DNA of 64,000 nucleotides from Akebia trifoliata (GCA_017979445.1 CM030709.1:2046001-2110000), one strand, 5' to 3'; positions 49,476 through 62,246 are shown, counted from the stretch's first letter. Program-made: numbers and translations. The notes: generated from the letters alone by a model not told the origin.

Positions 49476-50385
49476 TAGGGGTGGAAATCTTAACAAAATC
49501 ATGCGAATACGACTTGAAAACGACACAAAATTAGTGGATTTGGATCAAGCCTAATTGGATTTGGACCATAATAGTGTTGACGCGTATGACACAGTTATTA
49601 AATGGGACGATTATGGGTTAAGTCGCCAACACCCATAATTTGTTTTGACACATTTAGTTATTCTATCATTAATGCGTCATTTTAAATCATGAAAAAAGGA
49701 GGTATCTCAAATATGAACAATTATTTAAGAGTTTTCTAAATTACTCATTTTTCTCACTTAGAATTTTGTAAAACTTTTCCATAATACATTTTTTCAAATC
49801 TTATAAAGTATAGAGGGTGTTTTAAGATATTTTCAAATAATTAATAATTATTTTTTTAATTTGGGAAAGAAAAAAAAATACTTTCCTTACTTAAGTTATT
49901 TATTTCTATTTTATATTTTTTTATGGAGCTAGGATTTTCTTATACTAGGGCACTGTTTAGGTTTTTGGTTAGAAGTTGAAGAAAATAATATTTATGTCAT
50001 TTCCAATTACCCTATGAGAGAATGTCCAATCAAAAGGCAATGTCATTTTTAAAAAATTGAAAGGGATAGCTCCTCCCCCATCCATGTGGGTAATAAGAAT
50101 TAATTTATGTTGGTAGATATTGGTTTATGATTGTTTGGCCTCATTTTTAATAATAGTATTTTATTTTTGGTGGTGAAAATGAAGTTTATTTTTTTCAATT
50201 ATTATTAGAGTTTTATTAAACATGTCACATGGGCCAAGTTAGGTCACCTATTTAATAAATGTGTTGGGTTTGAGTTTAAGTTTTTATTCAATTGTTAAAT
50301 GGATCAAATTTGGGTTTGGTAAATTTTCATAATACCCTTACCTCAACGTTATACAACCTGACCCATTGCCACCCCTAGTCCTAAT
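49468..50385. mobile_element. hAT-like element, about 0.9 kb
   Basis: The ends TAGGGGTGGAAATC (49476) and, inverted, TAGGGGTGGCAATG (to 50377) form terminal repeats. GACCTAAT on the left and GTCCTAAT on the right agree at seven of eight bases, with one extra T on the left. The interior has GGGTTTGAGTTTAAG-like sequence and no transposase frame. Confidence 0.6.
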
Positions 50386-52320
50386 AGAGTTGATAAGTTC
50401 TCATCATTATTTTGTATTAATTGATTTGATCATTTTTTATTATTGAATCTCATATTGATGTTTTTTCTTTGAGTCATGATAAGTTGACTCAAAAAAAAAA
50501 TATATTCAAATATACTCAACCGACCTAGAATGTGCACAGAGGCACATATTTCCTCGAGATACACAAGGAACAAATCTATGGTTTTGTGCACATTTCATGT
50601 TAGTTGAGTATGTTTGAGTATCTTTTTTTAAGTTAGTTTAGTATTATTCTTTTTCTTAAGATTTTTAACAAGAGATGTTTGAACTTTGAAGATCAATGCA
50701 TACAAAAGTTAATTTTAGTTAGTGTAAAATTTGATCCCAACTCTAATAGACTCAGTCATTCTTTTTTTATTCTTAATATTTAATATTATTTTATTTTACA
50801 AACAAATATTTGCTAAAGAATCATGATTTTCTGACACCCTCTAATGTGGCTCAATTTTTTTTATGAGTTTTTCTATGAAATCTTATAGGATATTGTGTTG
50901 GATTGTCAGGGTGATAATTAATCCATGTGGGCCTAATGACTTATAATAAGATTTCAATTCTTACTAAGTTAGTATGGAAAGTGTTTTTTCTTCATTTTTT
51001 AACATTAAAATAATTAATTTTGGAGGCTCTCTACATGTAAAGAGTGAAAACCCTTTCTTTATTTTAACATTTACTTTTAAAGAATCTCTTGAAGATAATT
51101 TTTTCAACTTTCATTCTTTAAAGTAAAGAGTCAACACACTTTAAAATTTACTTTAAAGGGTTTGTTGAAGATTTAAAGAGCTAACACGCTTTAAAGAGTT
51201 TGTTGGAGATGCTCTTCGTGGACCAATTAAGAGTGCATGCCTTGATGACGTAAACCAAATCCACATTTATTGATAACAAAAATATGTGTTAAGCTGTTAA
51301 ATGAATCTCAATGTACATAGAGATTCGTTTCAAAAAAGTAATTAATTAAACATAAATCATCTCATTCCAATTATATTTTCAATCCGTTTAACCAACCCAT
51401 TAACCCACTCTATCTTTCCATATCTCTCCATTACCCCCTTAGATCAAATGAAATCCCAACTCATCCCAACTTAATAACCACATTGAAGCTTCATTCTCCA
51501 AATAAGTCATTAAGAAAGATCTCCAAAAATCAGACTCAACTGAACGATTAAATTAAGAGAGAGGGAAGAGAGATTTGGAAAGATGGGTTCGTTAAACGGA
51601 GTTACAAAATAGAATAAGATTAGAAGGATTTATATTTAAATAAATTATTTTTGACCTAAATATCTATTTGGTATGTAGACATGGTTCGTTGAAATTCATT
51701 TAAAAGTTTAAGTTAACAAACTCACGTAAACCCATATTCTCCCACGTTTTTAATGTATAATAACACATTATTTTTAGCATACATGTTAGCATTTATTGTT
51801 GTTGCCTCGTCATTTAAAAGTAAATCTCCATTATCTTATGTGAGGAGGCGACGTCAAACTCGTTCTCTTGCTAGTTTTGATGGTTGTGTACTTGATTTTG
51901 TTCTCTCCACACGTCTACATTTAACAATACAGTTGCGAATTTATGTATGCCACGTGGACCTTTCTAACGGAGAAACCGTGATCATACAAGTTAACTGCAA
52001 TAAAGGGAAACTCGATAAGTTGAGCTTCGTGGTTCGAGAAAAATCTCCTTTTGAGTCTCCATCACTCATCATCATTTTCAAAGGAATGCATCATAATAGG
52101 TACGTCAGGCCCACAAGATGATTGGGTCCAACTCCAAAATCAAAATAGGAAATCTCTGTATCAAAAATCAAGATATTCTTGCCACGTCACCACATACTTC
52201 GTAAAAATTTCTCATATTTTGTGGTCTGGTGGTATTGACCATAACAGATGTGCGCAGTTGATCAAGTTACAGCTTCCATGGGAGATGAAATTTCTAAGCA
52301 TATTAAAATTATTGTGATTG
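50386..52320. other. Intergenic, with one MITE and one unassigned small frame
   Basis: A MITE of the GAGT-CTGATAA family is at about 50471-50650. An open frame of 122 codons at 51753-52121 has a hydrophobic start but no recognisable domain, so it is not called as a gene. The rest is AT-rich. Confidence 0.5.
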
Positions 52321-52676
52321 GGATAAGTGTGTTCTTCATAAATTTTAAAAATTACAAATCTATCCTTAAAAAGATAATTGAAATACTATTATATTACTAT
52401 TCATTGATGTAATAGTAGTCTTTTGGTGTAGTATTTAAAATAAGCGTGCTCTCATAAATTTTAAAAATTACAAGCATACCTTCAAAAATGCAATTACAAT
52501 AATATTATATTACTATTCATTGATGTTGTGGGAGTCTTTTGGTATAGCATTTGGGATAAGTATGCCCCTAATAAATTTTTAAAATTACAAATATACCTTA
52601 AAAAATGCAATTGAATAATATTATATCACTATCCATTGATGTGGTGGTAGCCATATAATGTAGCATTTGAATTTGG
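52321..52676. repeat. Three tandem units of about 117 bp
   Basis: Units begin near 52321, 52438 and 52554. Each contains ATAAGNGTGC, AAATTTTAAAAATTACAA, TATATTACTATTCATTGATG and a TTTTGGT-TAG end. They are diverged by substitutions and small indels. No function is apparent. Confidence 0.8.
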
Positions 52677-54660
52677 ATTTCTAACTCTCCCAATTGTTCA
52701 CTTGATAATTTATCCGTGAGGATTCCAATCACGATTAAAAGTTTCTTCTTACAAGATTGATGTGAACAATTACATACAAATTTACTATCTATTGATGTGG
52801 TGAAAGCTTTTTCATATTTTTAGTAGTTGTATATATTTGCTCACAATATCTTCTATTTGTTTATAATTTGTTAGGTGTTTATATAAGTTTTTATTAATAT
52901 AAATAATAACTTTTATTTATTTTGGAGCATAATTTATTTAGTTATAATATTAAAAATAGTAAGTGATACTTATAAGGACATTCTGATCATTTTAAAAGAA
53001 TCCAGAATAATTTTCAAATACAAAACTCTATTAAAAGTACTTCTCAGAACCTACATTGAAACACATAACAGTTATCCAATTACTTTACACAGTACTTCTA
53101 AAAGTTCTTCTGTAAGTACTTATGTTTTAGGTACTTCTGGTTCTTGTATCCACAGAGACCCGTATTTTTTTCTTATTTGATAAGGTCCCAATAATTTCAC
53201 TTTGGGACCGTAATTTCACCGAGATTACCATCGTATAAATACTAGTTCTCTTAAAATAATAATAAATTTTATTAAATCCCAAATTAATGTGGCTAACAAT
53301 AGTTTGTTACTAATTTCAGGTGAAAAGGGCACATTCAGAAATCAACAAAAAAAATAACAATTACTGTTACAACATGCGAGCAAAAAGAAAGCATCCGGTA
53401 AAATCTCCAGGATTTTGGGCGCCACGTCACCGCCTCACGGTTAGCCAAGACCGCGCCGCGATCATTTCGAGGAATTTGGCCTCGAGATTTTTACAGAAGC
53501 TTCAGTGGTTGTAATTGATTGGGTCATTCGAATCGAATTATCCGCCAAATTATCCTGATTACCCGAATACGAACATTATAAATTAGGAGGTTGATTTCAA
53601 AGGAAGGGGCTCTTCTCTCCTTCTTTTCTTCCATAATTTTGGTTTTTTCTTCTTTTAATTCTCTGTAATTTTTCCTTTGGGTGAGCTTTTGAGTGTAGTG
53701 AGAACATGAAGAGTAAACCATTGGCTCTATTATAACTCTTTTGAGAGATCATCAAGAAAGGAATCAAGTTGCATTTTACATTTTCTTTCCTTCTATCATC
53801 TTCTTGCTTTTAGTATTACTGCAATTTTAATTCTTGCGATGATCGGCTAGACTCTCCTTAAAGAGGTCAAGAATGCCGGAGCAATTTCATCCTACCAATG
53901 TTGTTTGATTCTTTATTTCTGCTTTACATGTTAATTCTGAAAATCCTCTTAGGATAAGATTAGCAAACTTATACATTCAAATCAAGCTTAGATGATTGTT
54001 ACTTAGATAAGCTCAAGAACAATCATGCTATGTGAAGAATTGAAGTATAAGTCAGCTACACTTGTTTGAAGTTGGGATTCTCATGAATACTCTTCGGTTA
54101 CCATCAATATTTAATTCGATCTATCTTTCGATCCACGAGCAATGACTTGCTACGTGGATTGAGTTATAATTAGAATAAATCAACATTTTGGATGAATTGC
54201 AAAGGTTGAATTGACCTCTCTAAACTCTTTTCCTTACATCTTCAATCTCTATTGTTAGTTTAATTTCATTTACAAATTAGTTGCTACTTTCTTCTCTATT
54301 TTGTTTTTACAAATCAATTTGTTTTAAGAAAAATCTATTTTCTAATTCTGTGTTGGTTTCTAATCGAATGAATCTTTGAATCTTTGAATCTTCATTGTCC
54401 CTGTGGAACGAATTCGACTTGCCCAAAGTCTTAGTTCACATCTTAATCTCTGCATTTATTTAACAAGATTTACAATCGATCATTATTTATTATCTTTAAT
54501 TAATTTCCTATCCCAAGATTGTAGGTTCACGATCCATTTAATTTGCGATTTAAATCCGACTTATTCACAAATCTTTGAAAAATATTTTATATTATATTTA
54601 ATATGAAATTTTATAATTTGTTTAATATTATGTATAATATATGAAATTAATATGTATCAA
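52677..54660. other. Intergenic; possible old LTR at about 53570-54600
   Basis: From 53380 to 53520 the sequence is locally GC-richer. A TATAAATTAGGAGG box (53578) is followed by a pyrimidine-rich leader, then ACATGAAGAGTAAACCATTGG, a GGCTAGACTCTCC block and later CCCTGTGGAACGAATTCGAC. This order resembles the R-U5 part of some gypsy LTRs. No second LTR or coding interior was seen. Confidence 0.3.
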
Positions 54661-54668
54661 TAAACTAT

Positions 54669-54946
54669 GGGTCCCGTTCGACACCCTTAGTTTTACCACA
54701 CACTTTAACAAACGCGTTTGTTAGCCCCATGTTTACAAGTTGAAAAATCGTGGACCGTCCATTTTTTGTAAATCATTTTTGATGGGGTTAGAAGTTTTGG
54801 AATGAGCTGATTTTTGGTGAGGATGATCTCCTCACCATAGAGATCATCCTCACCAAAAATCAGCCCATTCCGAAACTTCTAACCCATGTAGGACAAAACG
54901 CGTTTGTTAAAGTGTGTAGTAAAACTTAGGGTGCCGAACGGGACCC
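54669..54946. mobile_element. Foldback element F1
   Basis: Ends GGGTCCCGTTCG and CGAACGGGACCC are perfect inverses. The outer arms extend through TTTTACCACACACTTTAACAAACGCG. One core hairpin of about 100 bp, with CTGATTTTTGGTGAGGATG and its inverse, remains. It looks like F2 after loss of the first core. Confidence 0.8.
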
Positions 54947-54959
54947 TATATATATATAT

Positions 54960-55336
54960 GGGAAATGTTCAGCACCCTAAGTTTTACCACACACTTTAAC
55001 AAACGTTTTTTGTCCTACATGGGTTAGAAGTTTTGGAATGGGCTGATTTTTGGTGAGGATGATCTCTATGATTAGAAGATCATCCTCCCCAAAAATCAGC
55101 CCATTCTGAAATGTTTAGCCCCATGTTTACAAGTTGAAAAATCGTGGACCGTCCATTTTTTGTAAATTAATTTTGATGGGGTTAGAAGTTTTGGAATGAG
55201 CTGATTTTTGGTGAGGATGATCTCCTCACCATAGAGATCATCCTCACCAAAAATCAGCTCATTCCGAAACTTCTAACCCATGTAGGACAAAACGCGTTTG
55301 TTAAAGTGTGTGGTAAAACTTAGGGTGCCGAACGGG

Positions 55337-55340
<4 letters not shown>
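54960..55340. mobile_element. Double-hairpin foldback element F2
   Basis: It has the same arms as F1 plus two core hairpins separated by ATGTTTACAAGTTG...CGTGGACCGTCC. It is bounded on both sides by (TA)n, so the 9-mer TATATATAT flanks both ends but is uninformative. It lies in direct orientation immediately after F1. Confidence 0.8.
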
Positions 55341-55380
<40 letters not shown>

Positions 55381-57065
55381 GCATTTTTTGAATTATTCAA
55401 AAGTAATAGTACATATTTTATTTTTTTCCCCCTTTTCTAACTTTTATTGATTTTTTTTCTGAATTTTCTCGAATCCCAACTTTGTAACCATGGGTCGGAG
55501 TGATTCCAACAAAAATTCCTTTTGCAGGATGGGGGAGCATATTTGGACCATCTTTTGAGGTAAGTCCACCCATTTAAGTAAATAAATTCTAAAATTTTAA
55601 AATATTTTAGTAACTAAATTCACTTCCTACATCCACTAACCAAAAATGAAATTTTCCTTCTTCACATCTTGCTCGTATCTCTCATTTTTCTCTCTCCCAT
55701 TCTTCTTCTATGCACTTCATCTCTTCCTCTCTTTTTTTTTAGTTCTTATTTGCATTCATGAAGATGTTTATGAGGGTTTTGTGACATAAGAAGCGATTCA
55801 AGTAAAATTTAAGCAGTTAAATCCATTTTAAACATGGTCTAATGAATGTCAACATGGTAGGAACTCAACACATTGGCCTATCACAAAATTGAATAAATAA
55901 ATCAAATGGTAAAAACCTACTTACGTTGATGTAATCTTCTAAAATCTTAATCTTAGAAGTTTTAAAGAGGATGACATGATCGAAAAAACAAAATGCGAGT
56001 TGCTCACTTTGTCTTCTACACACAAGCAATGAACCAGAAGGTTAGATTTTGGTTTTTTAATGTGGTTGGTGCACTTATCTAAAATCGTGGGACCCAAATA
56101 TCATGCAATTTTTTTAAAGGTGGAGAACCTACCTCAAAAGTGGGTGCAAATATACTCCTTGTAGGATCACTATAGACACGATGTAAAGGGTGTTCTGATA
56201 TAAGAGACCTGTATTTTAATAACTGGATCCAACATGGGATTGCACCAGGTCTGACTGAATTTTGTAATAAAAGCAGAAAAGTGATTTGTTTCAATTAGAT
56301 CAAACTATATTTCTAAACAAAAAAAAAAAAAAAAATCAGAGATTGATGGTTCTACCTTTGAACCTGAGTGAACAATTCAAAATACAAAATTTTGGTAATT
56401 TTTCTTTTCAAAGTAACATGTTGCCAAAAACTATAATTTTCATAGTGAGAAGATTTTTAAAAAGAAACACATTTAATAACACCTTTTTTATGAAAATAAT
56501 AGAAGGAAATTTATAAAAATTTACAAGCATTTTTAACATTCTACAATGAATATAAATCTGTCCAATGAAATTTATCCCGGTTTAACCATAGTCCTACCAA
56601 ATTTTTTGACAGATTTTCGGGTGATTCTCAAAATATGCACATCATGCAATTCTCGTAATTCCCTTATTTTTGTGACTCAGGAAGAATTATAAGAAGTTGC
56701 TAGGCTGTTTTGGTTCAAGGCCGAAAAGGAACAATAAACTGATCTCGGTTTCACATTTACAAGATTACATTCTCATCAGATTAGCAAAAAAACAACACGG
56801 ACTACATTCTTACAAAATATAATCCAAAATGTTGTAGGATCATCCCTTGTGACAACTATGGTAGTGTTAAACAGAATCATCAAAAACTACGGACAGCAGA
56901 GGTGTACAAAAAACCTACAATAATCACAAAGCAAAATGACAATCAATTACCTTAGAATGTTATGTTGGTTGTAACTGTACAAGGATAATACATAGAAACC
57001 TTTGATCTTCCACCCCATATATATCTTCCTGCAAGACGTACCAAGATGGATCTGACTTGGAATTC
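55341..57065. other. Intergenic, DDB2 3' flank
   Basis: It starts with a (TA) tract of about 33 bp. The remainder is AT-rich with no recognised repeat or gene. The last 300-400 bases before 57066 are probably the DDB2 3' UTR. Confidence 0.5.
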
Positions 57066-60000
57066 TTACTTCATCAGCTTACTTTTAACTTTAGTGCGAG
57101 TTGATTTGGGTACAGATTTCTTGGATTTGGACTTCTTACCCTTGGAGCTGAATGTGTCTTCATCAGAATCATCGTCATCTCTTCCACCACCAAACTTCTG
57201 ATTGGAATTCTTCTTGGTTCTTCCACAAAGAATGATCTTCCTATCATCCTTCTCGCGAATGAGTTCTGACTTATCATCGGGCCTCCAAATGAAAAGTGAC
57301 CTGAAAGTGATACAATTAGGGGGGGAAAAAAGGCACACAACTGGGATCTTCCTAGTCTTTTCTCTCTGTTTCAAACACACAGAAAAATGACTGCAACCAT
57401 TCTTCACAAATAAGTTCAAACCCCAAAACTTTGTTAATTCCAATTTATAAAACCTATTCAATTTATAATAGAGCCCACTTTCTTAAGGTTTTTAAAGTAC
57501 TCTAATCATAGGGGGAAAAATGACTAAACCAGTGCTGCTACCGATATGTTAAGCAACGCCGGCTCGACACAACCATCTCACTTATCCTACAAATTTCTAG
57601 ACTTCTTTCCACTAAATCTACACTCGCTCTTACAGAATCAACCCCCTACAGAAATAATCACAAAGGCTCAGATCTCAGAGACAAAATATCGCATATTTGA
57701 CACCCTATAGTCAGATTATTTTATAATTTTTTTTATTTGAAAAGAATAACTCACAGGGCTTGACCAGTTCACATTCTTAGACCTTGACTTGAGTTTTGAC
57801 TCAAAGCATTTCCAATGGAATTATATTAAAAATATAATAGACTTGCCAACAAGGTGGTTATAGCATGAGTCATTGTAACAGCTTCATCATCATTATATTG
57901 CCTTATTTCAACTATTTTGGGATCATATAAGAAAATAAAACTTAATAGAAGAACCAAAAGGAAGTGACAGTAGGTGAGGAAGTAAGAAACAGATTAAAAT
58001 AGTCAATTTGGGTTTGAATAATACTAAACTGATTACAAAAATAAAGATACTCCAATACACTCAACTGACGTGGAATCTGCACAGAACCATAGTTTTTTTT
58101 TTTCTCATGTATCTCGCAGAAAAAATCTATGGTTCGTCTGTGCACATTCCACATCAGTCGAGTGTATTTGAGTGTCATTTTTTTGAGTCAGTTTAGCACA
58201 GCTCTTTGGGTTAAGGCTGACGCCATAGGAAGGTGTGAGAATCTGAATCAGAGAAAACATTACAAATAGAAGATTTGTACTACTACAACAGAGCCGGAAA
58301 AAAAAAAAAAAAAACTAAACCTTGAGCTCCCAGTTGCCATGACATCGTCACGTGGATGTGGCTTGTTTACAGGACTGATTGTTGTGATGTTTGGATCCAT
58401 CACCTCAGCCACCAGTTTCCCTGTACCGGTGTCTACGAAATCAATGGGATGCAAGGCAGCTCCATTGTAGTTCTCACTTATGTATCGGCCAATAACTGCA
58501 AGGGATTCAGATGGGTCCTGTAAACAAGTGAATTTATAAGTCTTTTGATATAAGCTCTGCAGGCTAAAATAGGAATGCAATAATCACCTTTGGGTCCCAT
58601 TCAGCTCGAAAAGGAGTCAGATGCCGATTGAAATCATGACTATGTACAATCACTCTGCTTGGGGAGTCCAAATTGCCAAAGATGGAATCCCATACTCGAA
58701 GGCGATTGTCTTGAGACACAGTAAGAATTTTGCTTCCAGACCGAGGAGAAAACTGTGCAGAGTTCACAACACGTCCATGAAGGAGATTCACAAGGGAAGA
58801 TTCAGCTTCTAATTTACGCATATCCCATATGCGTGCCTGAAGTAAAACATGTCCTCTTTAAAAATGTTACAGCTACAAGCTAACATCATAAAGAAAGATC
58901 AGACAAAATAGTTCCCAATTGTTGATGAATTGGACCATGATTCATATGGACAATTAGTTTGAGAAGCTTACAAAGTGATCATTCCCACAACTTAGAAGAA
59001 GTTCTGGCTGAAGAGGATTGCAGTGAAGCCCCACGACTTTGGTACCCTTCTTATGGATCAAAATGGCCTCCCTAGTTTTGTTGTTTGAGCGCATATCCAC
59101 CCTGCAAAAAGCATAGGAGAATAATAGAACCCAATTCAGTATAAATACTTGTTTTTTATAATAATAACTGTGCTATAACATAATAAAATAAAGTGTCATG
59201 AGAGTTTAACTAAACCCAAAAAAATTACTCACAAGTAGAGAAATCCAAAGCTATCAGCAACAAGCACAAGACCCTTGTCTGAATTGATGTCCATACCATA
59301 CAACATTCTCCAGTTAGCTGGGCCCTAAGAAAAAGACCATATGCGAATCAGTCTAGACGATAAATAAAACTAGTAGTTTTTCTTTTGTAATTTATAGATT
59401 GTCTTTTCCTTTCCCTCTTTGGTGGTAAGCTTCACACAACACTACTACAGTACTACCAACGACGAAAAGATGTCTTCTAAAGGAGTTTATAAATTTTCTA
59501 TCACTTATAGAGAACATGGAAAAGAAGACTAAGCTTGGTCAGAAAAAAATATCACCAGTTAAAACAAAAGGTAAGACAATATTTAACAAATTGAAAATTT
59601 TGATAAAGTTCTCCAAATCCTTACAAGGAGACAGGACTAAAGAACACATAACTTGATTATGTTCTCTGCAGACATACTTGAGAACGCCAAAAAACATACA
59701 GAAACAGATTCATTTGTCACCCAATACAAGGTCCAATGAACGCTAAGTACCAACTTGGGAAACGGGATTAAAAAACTCAGAATATTCTGCACATATACTA
59801 GAAAACAGATTCTTTAGCATAATAAACATGATCCAATGAATGAAAGCAGATAATAAAAATAAATACACACACCTGCCATCCACCAGGGTTGAGGTCCATC
59901 AAAGGAAATGACATTCCAGACTCCAAGTCAGTGCAACTGATGGTACCATCAGAGGATGCCCCATACAAAGTTCCATCATTTGTTGGGCTGAACCTGGAGA

Positions 60001-61974
60001 CAACGAATTAAGTAACTATCAACCTTCTTATTAAGAGATTAGAGTATAAATAAAAGGGAAAAAAACAAAACAATCAAATCTATTACAAAGGTATACTCAC
60101 CTCATGTTGTTAAGGATACAAGAGTGTATGTTACCATAAACTGTCTTCTCATGTACTTTAACATAATCCCAAATTCCAAGCTGCCCTTTCTTTTTATTCC
60201 AGAAAAACAAAATAGTAGAAGTATTAATCATCAACAAACAATTGCAACATTTCCAACTTGGATAACAAGTACATACGTGTTAGCATTAAAAAAAGGGTAT
60301 GGTCTACCTTATCTCCCGATAAAAGAATGTTATTATTAGTCGGATGAAACTCCAAGCACGTAACACGTCTACTGTGATATCTGATAACTCCACACTCAAT
60401 TTGATTTGGGATCACAAAATCTGGCTTGATCTATTCCACATATAAAAAAAAGTAAAAAATTAAGAGTATCAACCATGCACAAATGAAATCCTAGAGCACT
60501 CCAATAATGTAGACAGTTTCACACTTTAAATTTTAAACAACAATTGAAGGATACAAGACTATAAAAAAACCAAATAAGTTCAAAAGAATCAAATTCTTGG
60601 AATGAGAAAACATAGATTCTGAATCAGGATTCTAGTTTACCTGAAATCCTGAATCTAGAATTTTCAACTTAGAGGTTCTCAACAACATCAAAAGCCATAG
60701 TGGTATGTTCTGGACAAAGCAGCTCAAGGTTACAGAGAAACAATTCCTAAAATTATATAAACTGAAACTTGGTTGTCTTAGATTTCTTTGATTCTTCTTC
60801 AAGAAGATTCAGTATTTTCGAAACTACATCTCAAACAATCAAATAATCCCTTTTTCACAATTGTACAATCTCTGATGTACAACCTCACTCAATTGTGAAA
60901 ATCATGAAGTGTTACAAAACAAATCAAAACCCACTCATCTTAACATTTCCCCGAGAACTAGAAAGACAACTATTTATACAAGATTCCATAACGAAGAACA
61001 AAGTATAAATTGTATGATAAACCATTTCGAAAAACTAAACTGTACTTGAAATCTAAAATTGGACAATTCAGTAATGCTGGAAAATCAATTTTTTAGCAAC
61101 AAACAGTCAGAAACAATTGGATACCACCAAACAATTATATAATCTGTATGAAATGATATTAAACAAAATCAACAACAATGATCAAGGATAAGAGAATAAT
61201 GCAGACAGAGGCAGAACAGGCATACCAACGGAACGTCGGCCCTAATCTGTCGTTCAAATACATAATCCAAAGGACTTCGAGTATTTCTACGTGGTGAAGG
61301 GATGACCCCATGTTCCATCGACACTCGATGTGGGCAAGTCATTGTAGTGTGGCCTTCGATTCCGAGAACCCAGTAAAGAAAACACATAGTTAGTAATAAA
61401 AGAAAAATAAATAAATTGTAGAGTAATTGAAAAACGATAAATTAGGACCAAATCAGACCTAACCCAATTCAGGAAAAAAATAAAAAATTGGATTGAGATT
61501 AAAATTACCAGGCATTTTACAAAGGAAGCAAGGTTTCATCGGACAATCGATGTAAGTAGCGCCCTTAAATCCAGCTTCGTGACCCGTTCGTTTGCAGACC
61601 TAAAACCAAATAAAATAGAAAAATCAAACATTTTTAACAACCAAAAAAATAAAATCAGATAAAATCAACAAAGTGGAGTTAAAAAGTAGAAATAGAGAGC
61701 AAAATCAAACCCTAGAAAGTAAAGAAAATAGGCATACTTTGCAAACTTTTTTGAGACTGATAGTAATAGGAGTTTTCCCTTTATTCTTGGAAACCCAATC
61801 CTCTAAACTCTCCTCTTTAAATTTCCCTCCATTTTCGGTCTCTTTAACTTCTTCTTCTTCAACTTCGACTTCGACTTCGACTTCTTCATCATCTTCTGAG
61901 GAAATCTCTTCAGAGTCAGAGTCTCTCCCAATAACAATTCTTGGGAAGGACATTCTTCGGGTTTGAGGGGGCAT
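57066..61974 (-). CDS. DDB2: DNA damage-binding protein 2 (DDB2), WD40 protein
   Basis: Substrate receptor of the CUL4-DDB1 ubiquitin ligase that binds UV photoproducts in chromatin and starts global-genome nucleotide excision repair. Exons on the minus strand: 61974-61738, 61599-61509, 61353-61226, 60430-60308, 60189-60101, 59993-59873, 59334-59234, 59101-58972, 58836-58588, 58517-58321, 57300-57066. All are GT-AG; the sum is 1701 bp, or 566 residues plus stop with no lesion. The N-terminus has an acidic Glu/Asp/Ser stretch (about 18-45), then a CCHC zinc knuckle C-x2-C-x4-H-x4-C (103-116, [14 protein letters not shown]), the feature that distinguishes plant DDB2 from animal DDB2. WD40 repeats cover about 175-490, with a WDMR motif (344-347) of the DDB1-binding DWD-box type. 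The C-terminus is acidic, then Lys/Ser-rich and likely a nuclear localisation signal. Intron 10 carries a MITE. Confidence 0.95.
58015..58206. mobile_element. MITE, GAGT-CTGATAA family, in DDB2 intron 10
   Basis: Left ATACTAAACTGATT, right AGTCAGTTTAGCACAGCTC. Internal arms: CTCAACTGACGTGGAATCTG and CATTCCACATCAGTCGAG around AACCATAG. A near twin is at 50471-50650. Confidence 0.7.
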
Positions 61975-62206
61975 TTTGGGAAAAAATAAATAAGGGATTG
62001 GATGGAGAAACTGGGAGAGAAAAGTGGGGAGATACTCAAAGTTGGGACCTTGGAATTAAGAAGATGAAGTGCTTTTAAATGGGGGCGGGAGCAATAAAAC
62101 GGACTCGTCGAGCAGAGACGGGATTACGTAATTACCCCTCTCAAATGAAAGAACTTTGAGAGAAGGTAGTGGCATTTTAGGTACTCAAATTGGAAAAATG
62201 TTGTGC

Positions 62207-62214
62207 TACGTGGC
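62207..62214 (+). promoter_or_regulatory. ACGTGGC element upstream of DDB2
   Basis: TACGTGGC lies about 235 bp upstream of the DDB2 ATG. It is an ABRE/G-box-like core also bound by bZIP factors such as HY5. Functional role unproven. Confidence 0.4.
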
Positions 62215-62238
62215 GTACTAACTACCACTTAGACTTCT

Positions 62239-62246
62239 TTTCCCGC
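62239..62246 (+). promoter_or_regulatory. Candidate E2F site upstream of DDB2
   Basis: TTTCCCGC is an exact match to the plant E2F consensus TTTSSCGC, about 265 bp upstream of the ATG. A second, partial GGCGGGA lies at about 62085-62092. E2F sites are common upstream of plant replication and repair genes. Confidence 0.5.

Noticed and set aside
61673..61966. Ser/Thr-rich 97-codon plus-strand frame
   Set aside because: The serine/threonine runs are the complement of the acidic Glu/Asp repeats in DDB2 exon 1.
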